From Branchipolynoe longqiensis (Eukaryota > Annelida > Polychaeta > Phyllodocida > Polynoidae): a DNA stretch of 64,000 bases. Under the pieces are notes generated by a model that saw only the letters and a program-made list of their open reading frames with translations, did no database searches and was not told the origin of the DNA. This document shows positions 54,313 to 64,000 of this stretch, one piece after another (position 1 is the first letter of the stretch; each line of letters starts with the position of its first letter). The stretch lies in contig CM059200.1 in NCBI GenBank assembly GCA_030323885.1, positions 1,628,299-1,692,298 of the forward strand, in the 5' to 3' direction. The position numbers were made by a program, and so were the translations under genes.

Positions 54313-54620
54313 GCTAGAGCTACTGCTACTCATGCTACAGGTAGTGGGTTCACTTCCTGGCAGAGTTAAACCAAAGACTTATAAATTTGATACTCGTCAC
54401 TACCTCGCCCAGTGTTCGGCATTAATAGGATAGGGCAAGAACTGGTTCACTCAGTGTCAGGATAATGCGACTGAGTGGGATACCGGGTCATGTCATGGTG
54501 CTGAGCTGTGCTTTATCCAAGCAGACCAGCGCTATATAGTTACCATGATTGTGCACTGTCATACACCAAAACATATATCGATAATTATGTCTTCACATGT
54601 TGCTGGGATGTAAAACCACT
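54313..54620 (+). mobile_element. SINE family A, diverged head
   Basis: B-box remnant AGTGGGTTCACTTCC; body complete; tail TTGCTGGGATGTAAAACCAC. Confidence 0.78.
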
Positions 54621-54755
54621 ATCATGTTTGCCCCACCTAGTACCATCCTTTACTCTTCAAGCCCAACAACACCCATACCCTGTCTGGTGCTCTAACGGCT
54701 TCTAACCACCCACCCACTGCTAACCCGCTCGATCACGAATAGTCCACTTACATCT

Positions 54756-54902
54756 GGGCCCGTATGCATGATACAGTGTTAGCGAGCCAAAACTGGTTTT
54801 GGCGGGGATTTCTAGGTTAGCGGCAAAAACTCAGTACGTAAGGAGTGGTGTTAGCGCAAACACACTGAGTGTAAGCTAACACCGCGTCATTAATACGGGC
54901 CC
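54756..54902. mobile_element. 147-bp foldback MITE with GGGCCCGTAT ends
   Basis: The left end is GGGCCCGTATGCATGATAC and the right end, inward, is GGGCCCGTATTAATGACGC. Both are followed by GTGTTAGC. Direct TGTTAGCG/GTTAGCGC strings inside extend the fold. Superfamily not assigned. Confidence 0.7.
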
Positions 54903-55139
54903 TGCTTTGCCTCCATCCAGGAACTTAAATCAGAACTACCCACGCACCTGCCCTGATTAACCTCTCGTATGGATTACCGCCACTAGATTACGACCAGTCC
55001 AGCGCATGTAAAGCAAACAATTAAATATGGGAGATAGAAGCAAATCAAGCAAAAGCATACAATATAATATGTCTGACACTTTCCCCATTCTCCTACGCCG
55101 TCAAATTTCTAACGTTTATCATCATCGAAAGAACTGTGT

Positions 55140-55212
55140 AAATAAACATCATCGTGCTCGCCTGGAAGACGAGTGCTGCGGTGTTAATGAATGATGTATT
55201 CTGACAAATAAC
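55140..55212 (+). repeat. Hairpin repeat H, copy 5 (degenerate)
   Basis: CGCCTGGAAGACGAGTGCTG, then GAATGATGTATTCTGACAA. Confidence 0.45.
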
Positions 55213-55431
55213 AATTTTGATTAAAGAAACACACACACACACAAAACCCGAGGCGTTTCCGCTGAACAAGTATATATCAGCAAAGACTTCTGTGTGTGGG
55301 CGATCTAGGCAATCCAAGTTGCACTTCGAAATGAGGGCTGCCATGTAATCAGTGACCCATTAGCCATCGGCGGATTGATTGTGAATGCTTGAATATGACC
55401 TCGTGAATATGCATACAATACCTCACCGTGA

Positions 55432-55470
55432 GGGTGGGTGGGTGGGTGAGTGGGTGGGTGGGTTAGTGGA
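55432..55470 (+). repeat. (GGGT)n microsatellite
   Basis: Eight to nine GGGT/GAGT units. Confidence 0.9.
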
Positions 55471-55477
55471 CACTCAG

Positions 55478-55600
55478 ATTAAAGCTGCATAGTCCGATGA
55501 AGCACCACACTTTCAAAACCAAATCACTCACCTAGCTTCGGTTCTAAATATCTAATTTAGATACTGGTGGACTTATTAAGCATTTGTCACCATATACAAT
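55478..55600 (+). repeat. Dispersed repeat C, internally deleted copy 7
   Basis: AAAGCTGCATAGTCCGATGA joins within 40 bases to AATTTAGATACTGGTGGACTT, the far end seen at 44.87 kb. The middle is deleted. Confidence 0.55.
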
Positions 55601-55601
55601 A

Positions 55602-56711
55602 GATACAAGATTCACCTCGTACTTCCAGTACAGGGGTGAAAACCAACCCATTAGAAAAGCTGGCGAAGAATTTTGACATGCTGAGTTAATTAACTGAGCT
55701 GGTAAATTCTTAATTTAAGAAGCACAATATATTCTTTACGTACGTCTTCATATTGACCTGCTACTTTTGAGTTGGAAAATATAATAAAACATATACTTTA
55801 ATGCAATTTAAAAGTGAAATCCATGGCGTTCTCTGGCCGCCATCTTGTCTTTTTGCATTCTCTTCCATTTCACCAACTCTGTGTTGATATAAGTAACCAT
55901 TTGACACTGGTGCCAGGCATTCTACTTCCAGTTCCATACTAAAGTTATTTTCGCCCGTATTTAGACTACGTTAAAGATGAAGATGAATGCCAGGAAGACC
56001 AAAACAATGGTTATAAGTAAAAAGACAGATAAACCAAATGTCAATATAACCATAGATGGCACAAACATAGAACAAGTATCCGAATTCATATATCTCGGAC
56101 AAAAGATTACAAATGATGGGAGATGTGAAGAAGAAATTAAAAAAAGGATAACAATAGCCCGAACAACATTCTCCAAAATGTATAGAGTGTTAATATCAAG
56201 TAAGATATTAATACAAACAAGGAAGCGTATTCTTCAGTGTTATGTGTGGTCTACTCTAATGTATGGGGCTGAGACATGGACAATCTATAAGAAAATGTAC
56301 AAACATTTAGCAGCATTTGAGATGTGGACTTATCGAAGGATGATGAAAATATCATGGACAAAGAAGATCACCAACAAAGAAGTTCTCAGAAAAATTAAAA
56401 ATACGAAAAGCTTGTTTGCCACTATACAGACAAAGAAACTTATTTATTTTGGCCACATCATTCGTCAGAGTTCAATATACCGTACATTGTTGGAAGGGAA
56501 GGTGAATTGCAGCAGAGGGAAAGGGAGACCAAGAACATCATGGTTTACAAATATTTCACAGTGGACAGGCTTGAATTATTCACAGTCTATCAGAACAGCA
56601 CACCATCGGGACAAGTGGAGAACCATTGCATCCAACCCTCGACCAGAGGACGGAACTATTGACTGATTGTCCTTCACCCCTGTACTGTAAGTATGGGGTG
56701 AATCTTTTATC
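55602..56711 (+). mobile_element. TIR element F, copy 2, carrying a LINE insertion
   Basis: The left end GATACAAGATTCACC and right end, inward, GATAAAAGATTCACC match about 35 bases in (TACTT/CCAGTACAGGGGTGAA). The left interior matches 19553-19935. The match stops at about 55972, where a LINE fragment begins, and resumes after it at about 56676 with the right end. This is a nested insertion. Confidence 0.75.
55975..56666 (+). pseudogene. RTE-like LINE, 5'-truncated C-terminal RT region
   Basis: 230 open codons (MKMNARKTKTMVISKK to PEDGTID) with no internal stop. Conserved blocks: EFIYLGQKITNDGRCEEE (just after the RT core), CYVWSTLMYGAETWT, EMWTYRRMMKISWTKK, YFGHIIRQSS and GKGRPRTSWFTNISQWTG. 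These are typical of the post-RT region of RTE/BovB-type and related non-LTR elements. The catalytic RT motifs are absent because of 5' truncation, the usual outcome of LINE insertion. The stop codon is followed almost at once by ATTGACTGATTG and then element F sequence. Confidence 0.82.
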
Positions 56712-56719
56712 TACATATA

Positions 56720-56940
56720 CAAGGGCATACTGAGTCGAATTTAATAGGGCCCGTCATTGCATAAGCCTATGGTGTCAGCGTTTTGGGGTGTTTGCTCAAA
56801 TTAATTTGGTGCGTTGTCACTTCAAATCTCTAAAGTTAGCCAATTAAGCTCAGAGTTATTTCAACCTAAATTAAAGTAGCTTATGATGATCACTTTAATA
56901 TAAGTATAAGCATGAGACTATGCAACTTTAACTATCACAT
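56720..56940 (-). repeat. Dispersed repeat C, copy 8
   Basis: CACTTCAAATCTCTAAAGTT, then GAGTTATTTCAACCTAAATT and AGACTATGCAACTTTAACT. Confidence 0.62.
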
Positions 56941-57020
56941 GAGTGCTGAAGGGAGTGTTTGATTGGTGGCAAACTGTCGGAGAAATATTTGGACCCGCTA
57001 TTTATTGACATGCTTGTACT

Positions 57021-57205
57021 ATATAATTTATTATGTGGATATAAATAATGGCAGCCCCTTAATGTTTCTCTCTAACCACGTTAACTTCAATGTTATTCAC
57101 TGTGGAGCGGGCATTCTCTCCTGCCCCGCCTCCTATACGCCGTGAGCTAACTGTCAGTCTGCTCACTTTCAAAAGTATATATATATATATATATTTATAT
57201 ATATG
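57021..57205 (+). repeat. 25-bp motif and (TA)n
   Basis: TAATTTATTATGTGGATATAAA (57024-57045) followed by GCAGCCCC. (TA)n at 57175-57205. Confidence 0.5.
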
Positions 57206-57291
57206 TGTTCATTGCGTGATATGAGATTTGGGCAATAGTTGTATTGGTATCAAAACGAAATATCGGCAATGGCTCTACCTCTCCTTAAAGT

Positions 57292-57633
57292 GACCAGACG
57301 GGATGGCCGGATGAGTTAGAGCATCCGTCTCCCATGTTGGTAGATCGTGGGGTCGTGGCTTCGAACCCTGGTCCAGTCAAACCAATGACTTTAAAATTGA
57401 TACTTGTTGCTTCCTAGCCCAGTGCTTGGCATTATTAGGATAGGACAAGGACTGGTTGGCTCAGTGTCAGGATAATGGGACTGAGTTGGATATCAGGTCA
57501 TGGTACTGGCAGCCTGGTATTCCAGTAGGGCAGCAATATAAAGTCACCATGAGTGCACACTGTCACAAGTCGGTACCCGTCCTGATATGACCTTAAATGT
57601 TGCTAGGACGTAAAACAACAACAAACAAACAAG
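57292..57633 (+). mobile_element. SINE family A, full length, with target-site duplication
   Basis: TCCTTAAAGT lies on both sides (57282-57291 and 57634-57643). The head starts GACCAGACGGGATGGCCGG and the end is the (AAC)(AAAC) tail. Confidence 0.88.
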
Positions 57634-57964
57634 TCCTTAAAGTTCCTAGTATCGATATTTTATCGTAAAATAGTCCGAAATTGGGATATTTAGGAATATT
57701 AGTAAATGCAGGAGTAGGCCATATAGTGGTATAGAAGGATGATCATTTAACCAAACCAACAGAAATATGGTCACAGTAGTAAAATAGTGTCTTTAAACAA
57801 ATCAACACGGAGCTAGGTGCACTACTAGACTAACAAAAGAATAATTACAATTTAAAATTAAATTTAAAAGCAATTCATTGGTGATTAAAGCAAACTCGTG
57901 GAGAGTAACAATTCCAAGGATGATACACCCAGGAGGTAAACTATCAACTTTAAAACCATAAAGT
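57634..57964. other. Unassigned spacer
   Basis: AT-rich; nothing recognised. Confidence 0.35.
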
Positions 57965-58297
57965 CAGGGTTGAAAGTGGTCTCTGGCAAAAAAAGCGGAA
58001 ATACTCATATGCTCCCATAGGATTAGCATTGTCATGGAATCGTGGAGAATTCCCGGAAGTCGGGTTTATTACATATACGTTTGAAGCACATATTAGTAGT
58101 ATATGCTGATAGTTCTGTGGCATTTGAAGCATGGCATTTGAAGCATTTGAAGCATTTATTACTAGTATACGCTGATAGAGCTGCAGCGTCTGCATGACAT
58201 ATTGCTGTTGCGTTTGAACAACGTATTAGTAGTATACACTCAGAGCCTCAGGAAAAGTCCCAGTAATCCGCGATATCAAGGAGATCTTTCATCCCTG
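57965..58297 (+). mobile_element. hAT-like MITE, copy 2
   Basis: It starts CAGGGTTGAAAGTGGTCTC and ends GAGATCTTTCATCCCTG. The internal units (ATTAGTAGTATATGCTGATAG) are fewer and more scrambled than in copy 1. Confidence 0.65.
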
Positions 58298-58695
58298 TAA
58301 ACTAGTGACCACTACCACGACAAGGTAAAGTCAGTCAGGGTAAGTAACTATAGATAACCGAACAACTAACAAATTGTAGAACTAAGAAATTTACAGCGTC
58401 TTTGGGTGATGTAGGAAAATACTCACAAACAGAGAGAGAATGCATGCAGTAGATAGTTACACAAGAACTTAAAGTGACACCACAAGGGGAACCAAACAAC
58501 TTTCCCAGTTTAGCAGCAAAAACACGTCATTAAACTTAAATTAACCCTCTGCAAAACATAAATACCCTGTCACAAATATATTAAAAATGTCTATTTAGAG
58601 ATGCACGGAAGGCAGAGGACCTGATAGGTCTACAGGTGGAAATGACTTACGGCATGTATAACCATCACACAAATGACATCAGCGCTGTGCATGGG
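58298..58695. other. Unassigned spacer
   Basis: Nothing recognised. Confidence 0.35.
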
Positions 58696-58955
58696 TAACA
58701 CCCCCATCACACCAAACTAGTTCTCAAACTGTCCGACCCCATTCTAAAATGGGCTGTGGTCAGGGTAGAACATGGCTGCAAGACAATTTTGGACATGCTC
58801 AAAGTTCTGGACACCTTTCCGTTCTAGCCGGTTCATTCCATTTGTAAACATACTGTAAAAATTGTTACTACATCCATTCTGCTCACACACAGTTTGAGCC
58901 CATTCAGGAACTTTTTCAAGAACGTAGTGGCAACTAGTTTGTTGCGATGGGGGTA
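58696..58955. mobile_element. MITE with ACACCCCCATCACACC ends, copy 2
   Basis: The terminal repeats are ACCCCCATCACACCAAACTAG and, inward, ACCCCCATCGCAACAAACTAG. The interior is inverted relative to 14695-14948 (GTCCGACCCCATTCTAAAAT near the left end). Several short indels. Confidence 0.75.
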
Positions 58956-59194
58956 GAAGGCACAAACCAGACTATCAGCGTGAAGGGCATAGAATGCCTC
59001 CAGGAGACTGTGGGCAACAACCAAGGTATGAGGGGGAGAGAGAGCGAGTATAACTTCAGCCGATGACCATTCCTTCAAGTTCAATCCCTACCGCCAGATG
59101 ATTCAAAGTCAAACATAATTTAATAAAGTATGACTGCCTGCTCTGAAGGTGTCATTTTGCACAGGTGGTTAATATATGTTTATCCTGGCAAAGT

Positions 59195-59285
59195 TATAAA
59201 TAAGTAAATAATAAATACATAAATAATAAATAAATAAATAATGAATAAATAATAAATAAATAATAAATAAATAAATAAACAAACA
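59195..59285. repeat. (AAAT)n microsatellite
   Basis: AAATAAATAATAAATA units. Confidence 0.95.
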
Positions 59286-59796
59286 GGAAAACCAAGCCTA
59301 CATCAAGACTGGAACCAATATCTGCTCCATTCTTAGTCCCTGATGAAATCCACCTAACCACACCTACCTGTGCATCGCTGCCTGTAAGTGCAATGCGCAC
59401 TACTACACAAGAATGATAAATCAATATAGAACCCCAGTCCACACACACACACCTCCTCCACACACACACGCATTCACACACGCACATATTCCATGCCTTA
59501 CTCCAGGTCAGGTGATCCAGCAGGCAGTCCCCACAGGTCGGGCAAATGTCAGCAGACTCTTCTCACGAGACATCACGTGACTCCTAACCAAATTGTGACG
59601 GCGTGCAGTCAAGGACAGTTGTAGTGGTGTGTGACTGAACCTACACTAGCAATCACTGCCTCAATCCCTCACCCCCCACCCTCCACTTCCACCCTCCACC
59701 CACCACTACCACGCCCCCCCCCCCCCCGGCGACGCCCCCCCCCCCCGGCGAACAATAATGAAGTACACAATAATGAAGTACACTTCACGGTAAGGA
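59286..59796. other. Unassigned spacer with C runs
   Basis: (CA)n around 59440-59480 and two poly-C runs (59707-59727, 59736-59748). Confidence 0.4.
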
Positions 59797-60072
59797 ATTC
59801 AGTGGTCGAATCGGTTAGAGCACCGGTTTCCTGTGTGGAAGGTCACGATTTTGAATCGGCCGATTCAAACCGATGACTTACAACAGTTATACGTGTGGTT
59901 AGCTAGCCTGGCACTAGACATGATATGATAAGGACTGGTTAGCACGGTACCACAATGATGTGACTGTGTGGGATATCGGGTAGCCTGGTCTGCCAGTGGG
60001 ACTGCACTATAAAGTCGCCATGTGTGCACTCTGTCACAAGTCAGTACCCGTTCTGATAAACCCCAAGATGGC
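59797..60072 (+). mobile_element. SINE family A, variant head, tail truncated
   Basis: Head TCAGTGGTCGAATCGGTTAG; the body is typical; it stops in GATAAACCCCAAGATGGC before the usual tail. Confidence 0.75.
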
Positions 60073-60227
60073 ATTTGCTGATTCTGTTTCTACAAATCCT
60101 TCATTTACCAGCTTTGTTCATGAGTTGGGTGACGGTGTGTGTGTGTGTGTTGGGGTGTGAGGTGTGTGGGTGTGTGAAAGGGTGTGTGTTCTTTCATGAA
60201 GCTGATAAATGAAGCAGTGTATTTCGT

Positions 60228-60642
60228 TATTCGAATTTTACATCCTGGCAACGTCTAAGGTCACATCAGGACGGGTACTGACTTGGTAACACTCATGCTG
60301 ATATTATAGAGTTTCCCCACTGGGAGACCAGGCTGCCAGCACCATGCCATGATATCCCACTCAGTAACATTATCCTGATACTGATCCAACGAGTCCTTGC
60401 CCTATCCTAATAATGCTGAGCCCCTGGCTTGGAATCATTGATTGATTGATTTGATTGATTGGTAGTTGCTTTACGCCGTGTCGGCAGCATAGGCCATATT
60501 CACGGCGAGAAATGTTTGTTTTTTGTTCAAACCATCGCTTTTACATGTAAAGGCAGACAATCAATTATGTGCCTTGGAAGCAAGTCAGTAACCATCCTGC
60601 TATGACTTTAGATGTTGCCAGGTCGTAAAACTCCAACAACCA
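60228..60642. mobile_element. SINE cluster: family A (-), AATC-type SINE (-), family-A tail (+)
   Basis: 60228-60437 is an inverted family-A body. 60438-60573 is the short SINE of 34.2 kb inverted, starting (GATT)n and GGTAGTTGCTTTACGCCGTG. 60574-60642 is a plus-sense family-A tail (GATGTTGCCAGGTCGTAAAAC). The AATC-type SINE sits where the head half of a family-A copy should be. Confidence 0.7.
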
Positions 60643-60779
60643 ACCGATCTATATGCATGCACTAGGAGTAGCCGACAAGTGCAGACCTATGAAGGTCTCT
60701 TAGGTGTGCACACCGCCCCAGGATTCCATCAGAACAAATAGGCCCCCCCTCATTTTATCCAATTATATGTGTATGTGTG

Positions 60780-61530
60780 TCATCAGAGCACATCCTCCCT
60801 TCCGCCTCCCCCTCCCCACTCCCCCCTCTTCCCTTCCCCCTCCCCCTCCGTCCACCTACAAGTTGCAGGCATCTGCTCCTCCCTCCAAAATCCAGCCCCA
60901 CACACACACACACACCTCACACCCCTACGCACATACCCAACACAGCCCAACACATACCCAACACAGCCCCAACACCCACACCCAGCCTCACCCCACATAC
61001 CCACCGCAACCCCCTCCCCCCACACACCCACACACCTCACACCCCAAACCCCCACACACACCAGCACATACCCAGCACAGCTCCAAAACATCCCCAACAC
61101 CCACACCCACCCCACGCGCGCCCAACACCGCCCACACACACACCTCACACCCCCAACACACACCAACACACATACCCAGACACAGCCCCAACACCCACAC
61201 CCCACACACCCCCACCCATCCCACACCCCCACACAGACCTCCCACCCCCAACACCCACACACACACCAACACACATACCCAATACAGCCCCAACACCCAC
61301 ACCCCCCAGACACCCCGACACACATCCCACCCCCTAACACACACACCCCACACGCCCCCAACACACCATACATCCCCAACACCCACACACAAACACATCC
61401 CAACACACACCCACACGCCCACACACCCCAACACACACCCCCAACACAACCCACACACCCCCAACACACCTACACCCACCCCAACACATTCACACCCCAA
61501 CACACACCACACACACCTGTGAAACACACA
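60780..61530 (+). repeat. CACACCCC-rich degenerate minisatellite
   Basis: CCAACACCCACACCC and CACACACACC variants with irregular period. All plus frames are open and Thr/Pro/His-rich; the minus frames are Cys/Val/Gly-rich. Not genes. Confidence 0.92.
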
Positions 61531-61872
61531 TACACACACCACGGGGGATGCTTCTATAGCAGCTTCAGGCACCGTGTCTTAAATTCAATCTGCGCATGCG
61601 CATTTCGCTGTAGACGCTCTAATGGGGACCGGGGGCTGGGATCGCGCATGCGCGCAGCGGAACACCCCCGAGAGACGCTGGAAGTGCGTGATGGAGTGTG
61701 CTGGGAGAGTGCACGGCCACCTCAATGTGAGGCTGCTCTCCAAGCGGGACCCAGTGCGCTCTCAGCACTATCGCCATCTGAAGTTACTGTTGGAAAAGGG
61801 TAATGGAATTGTGGGAAGAGGGGGGGGGGGGGCACTAACGCATCAATGCATCCCTGACACACAGGTACCGTG
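61531..61872. other. Unassigned GC-moderate spacer
   Basis: Nothing recognised. A G run lies at 61820-61831. Confidence 0.35.
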
Positions 61873-62032
61873 TGGTTGGTTGCTGGAGTGTTACGTCCCA
61901 GCAACATCCAACGTCATATTAGGAAGGGGTACCATGTGTTTTTTTGTGTTTTTTTGATAAAGTATTTATTCATCTGAACAGGACATTTGTCAGCGCCGGG
62001 GCACTGGTCTTCCAGCCATCTTACTATTAGAA
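61873..62032 (-). mobile_element. SINE family A tail, then hairpin repeat H copy 6
   Basis: 61873-61930 is TTGGTTGCTGGAGTGTTACG to ACGTCATATTAGG. 61955-62032 is TTTATTCATCTGAACAGGAC, then CCGGGGCACTGGTCTTCCAG. Confidence 0.65.
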
Positions 62033-62619
62033 TTGACAGTCTCAATAATCTAAGTTTGATCAGTGCTGTATTAATTACAGCACCGATCCTGTAGAATTAA
62101 GGGAGTGGCTCCTGCTGTATAATGTACAGCACCAGTCACCATAGTTCATGCAAAAATGGGGAGCAGCACCGAGTAGAAGGCGTATACTCGGGGCAACTCA
62201 AATAATTGTTGTGGGTTACATTTTTTCTCTTATAAAACAAGTTAAGTTCAGAGTTGACAAGACATTTTTTCTGTCTTGTATAATGTTCAATGTTTTTAAA
62301 CAGATTGATAGTTGTGTAGGATGTTCGGTGTGTTGATGGTTTGTTCATGATGGTTAAGGGTGGTGGCAGGGGAGGGGGGGGCCCATTGTTCTGTGTGCCA
62401 TTACTGATTATGTTCCTCCATTTAAAGTGGCATGATCCGATGGGTCTAAGATTCTGCCATATTGTTAAAAGATAAACAATAGTGTAAGATAAATATACTT
62501 TTAGATAAGTATGTCTTATGATCAATCTTATCTAAGATAAATAATAATCTAGAAAATATTTTTGAAGGTAAATATATTAAATATTTGTGAAGATGAAGAT
62601 ATTTTATAATGAATATTCT
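62033..62619. other. Unassigned AT-rich spacer
   Basis: A short hairpin TGCTGTATTAATTACAGCA lies at 62068-62086. Nothing else recognised. Confidence 0.35.
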
Positions 62620-64000
62620 TAAAGAATGATCAATCAATCAATAGTTCCATCCTCTAGTCGAGGATTGGATGCAATGGTTCTCCACTTGTCCCGATGTTGT
62701 GCTGTTCTGATAGACTGTGAATAATTCAAGCCTGTCCACTGTGAAATATTTGTAAACCATGATGTTCTTGGTCTCCCTCTCCCTCTGCTGCCATTCACCT
62801 TCCCTTCCAACAATGTACGGTATATTGAACTCTGACGAATGATGTGGCCAAAATAAATAAGTTTCTTTGTCTGTATAGTGGCAAACAAGCTTTTCTTATT
62901 TTTAATTTTTCTGAGAACTTCTTTGTTGGTGATCTTCTTTGTCCATGATATTTTCATCATCCTTCGATAAGTCCACATCTCAAATGCTGCTAAACGTTTG
63001 TACATTTTCTTAGAGATTGTCCATGTCTCTGCCCCATACATTAGAGTAGACCACAAATAACACTGAAGAATACGCTTCCTTGTTTGTATTAATATCTTAC
63101 TTGATGTTAACACTCTATTCATTTTGGAGAATGTTGTTCGGGCTATTGTTATCCTTCTTTTAATTTCTTCCTCACATCTCCCATCATTTGTAATCTTTTG
63201 TCCGAGATATATGAATTCGGATACTTGTTCTATGTTTGTGCCATCTATGGTTATATTGACATTTGGTTTATCTGTCTTTTTACTTATAACCATTGTTTTG
63301 GTCTTCCTGGCATTGTCATCTTCATGTTGAATAGTATTCCAGCTTTATTGATTCTATTCACTATATCTTGTAGGTTTTTCTCACTGTCTGCTAGTATTAC
63401 ACTGTCATCGGCATATCTAAGATTGTTGATGTTCATGCCACTCCCTTGCAATCTTCAATGTGTCTGAAAATCATCTCTGTGTACAGGTTAAATAGACATG
63501 GTGACAATACACACCCCTGTCAAACTCCTCGTTTAATCATAACTTCATCCGATAGGCCCTGCTCCATTTTTATAAATGCACGTTGTGTCCAGTATAAGTT
63601 CACAATTAGTTTAATGCCTTTGCCATTGACACCAATATCTTGTAAACATTTGATTAACAGTTCATGATTGACTCGGTCGAAGGCCTTCTCATAGTCAATA
63701 AAGCAGGCATAAACATCCTGGTTCACTTCACAATAACGTTCACAAATCATTCTCATATTGAAAATCCCTTCATGTGTACCTCTTCCAGATATAAACCCAC
63801 TTTGTACGTTACTGATTTGTTCTTCAATTTTCTGTCTGTTTCTCAGTAAAAATTATTTTCAGGATCATCTTCAACATATGACTCATCAGGCTTAGTGTTC
63901 TGTACTCAGTACACAATGTTGGTTTTTAGCTTCTTTGGGAGTCGTACAAATATGGATTCATTCATATTCAATGGTATAAATCCAGTCTCATAGATGTCAG
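62620..64000 (-). pseudogene. RTE-like LINE, RT region, runs off the window end
   Basis: Minus strand from 64000 to the stop at 62634. Blocks in order: SGFISGRGTHEGIFN, motif A YACFIDYEKAFDRVNHE, the motif-B region as GV-stop-QGCVLSPCLFN (TGA where CGA/Arg is expected, about 63513), motif C NNLRYADDSVILADS (about 63420) and the same C-terminal region as the 55.98-kb copy with about 95% residue agreement. A two-base gain at about 63311 and another shift between motifs B and C break the frame. After the stop the element ends in (TTGA)n, so the 3' untranslated part is almost absent, as in RTE-type LINEs. The 5' part with the endonuclease lies outside. Confidence 0.85.

Noticed and set aside
60704..61803. 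Thr/Pro/His frames on plus and Cys/Val/Gly frames on minus
   Set aside because: By-products of the CACACCCC-rich array.
62634..63293. Intact LINE RT
   Set aside because: Only the post-RT region is open. The catalytic part upstream has a stop in motif B and two frame breaks.

Overview
The window looks like a gene-poor, repeat-saturated piece of an animal genome, most likely a mollusc or close lophotrochozoan relative. The reasons are a molluscan-type V-SINE (28.2 kb), very many tRNA-headed SINEs, a DIRS-type tyrosine-recombinase retroelement, an RTE-like LINE, several MITE families and long minisatellites. I found no convincing host gene. Nearly every long open frame is either transposon-derived or a by-product of a stop-free tandem repeat. 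The species assignment is inference.

Layout. 0.3-3.6 kb: a 46-bp minisatellite array that passes into a diverged subtype, then a purine-only tract. 3.6-11.2 kb: a TA-flanked MITE, SINE copies, a (GGGGC)n block and a MITE with CAGTCACACT ends. 11.2-13.8 kb: an internally deleted DIRS-like element on the minus strand with 100-bp inverted terminal repeats and a 49-bp-arm palindrome. 14.3-23.3 kb: five minisatellites or simple arrays, MITEs and SINEs. 23.8-39.7 kb: SINE- and MITE-rich sequence. 39.7-44.86 kb: the long DIRS-like element on the plus strand (gag, RT/RNase H, tyrosine recombinase). 46.9-49.5 kb, minus strand: a decayed retroelement protein whose parts read, in order, coiled coil, RRM-like ORF1 domain, NADAR domain and an SGNH-like domain. 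55.6-56.7 kb: a TIR element into which a 5'-truncated RTE-like LINE has inserted. 62.6-64.0 kb: a longer copy of the same LINE, minus strand, running off the window end.

How the parts relate. The DIRS-like copy at 40 kb supplies the full gene set that the 11.5-13.8 kb derivative has lost. The derivative in turn keeps the terminal repeats that the long copy lacks. The dominant SINE (about 30 full or partial copies) occurs with several different tRNA-like heads on one shared tail. A second, shorter SINE ends in the same ATTG/AATC-type repeat as the RTE-like LINE, which could therefore be its mobilising partner. The most unusual item is the NADAR-bearing retroelement fragment. Next is a 25-bp motif containing TATACTCGCATAATACG that recurs about ten times next to (TA)n tracts and element ends, twice as a palindrome. 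All calls come from reading sequence; no database search was possible.
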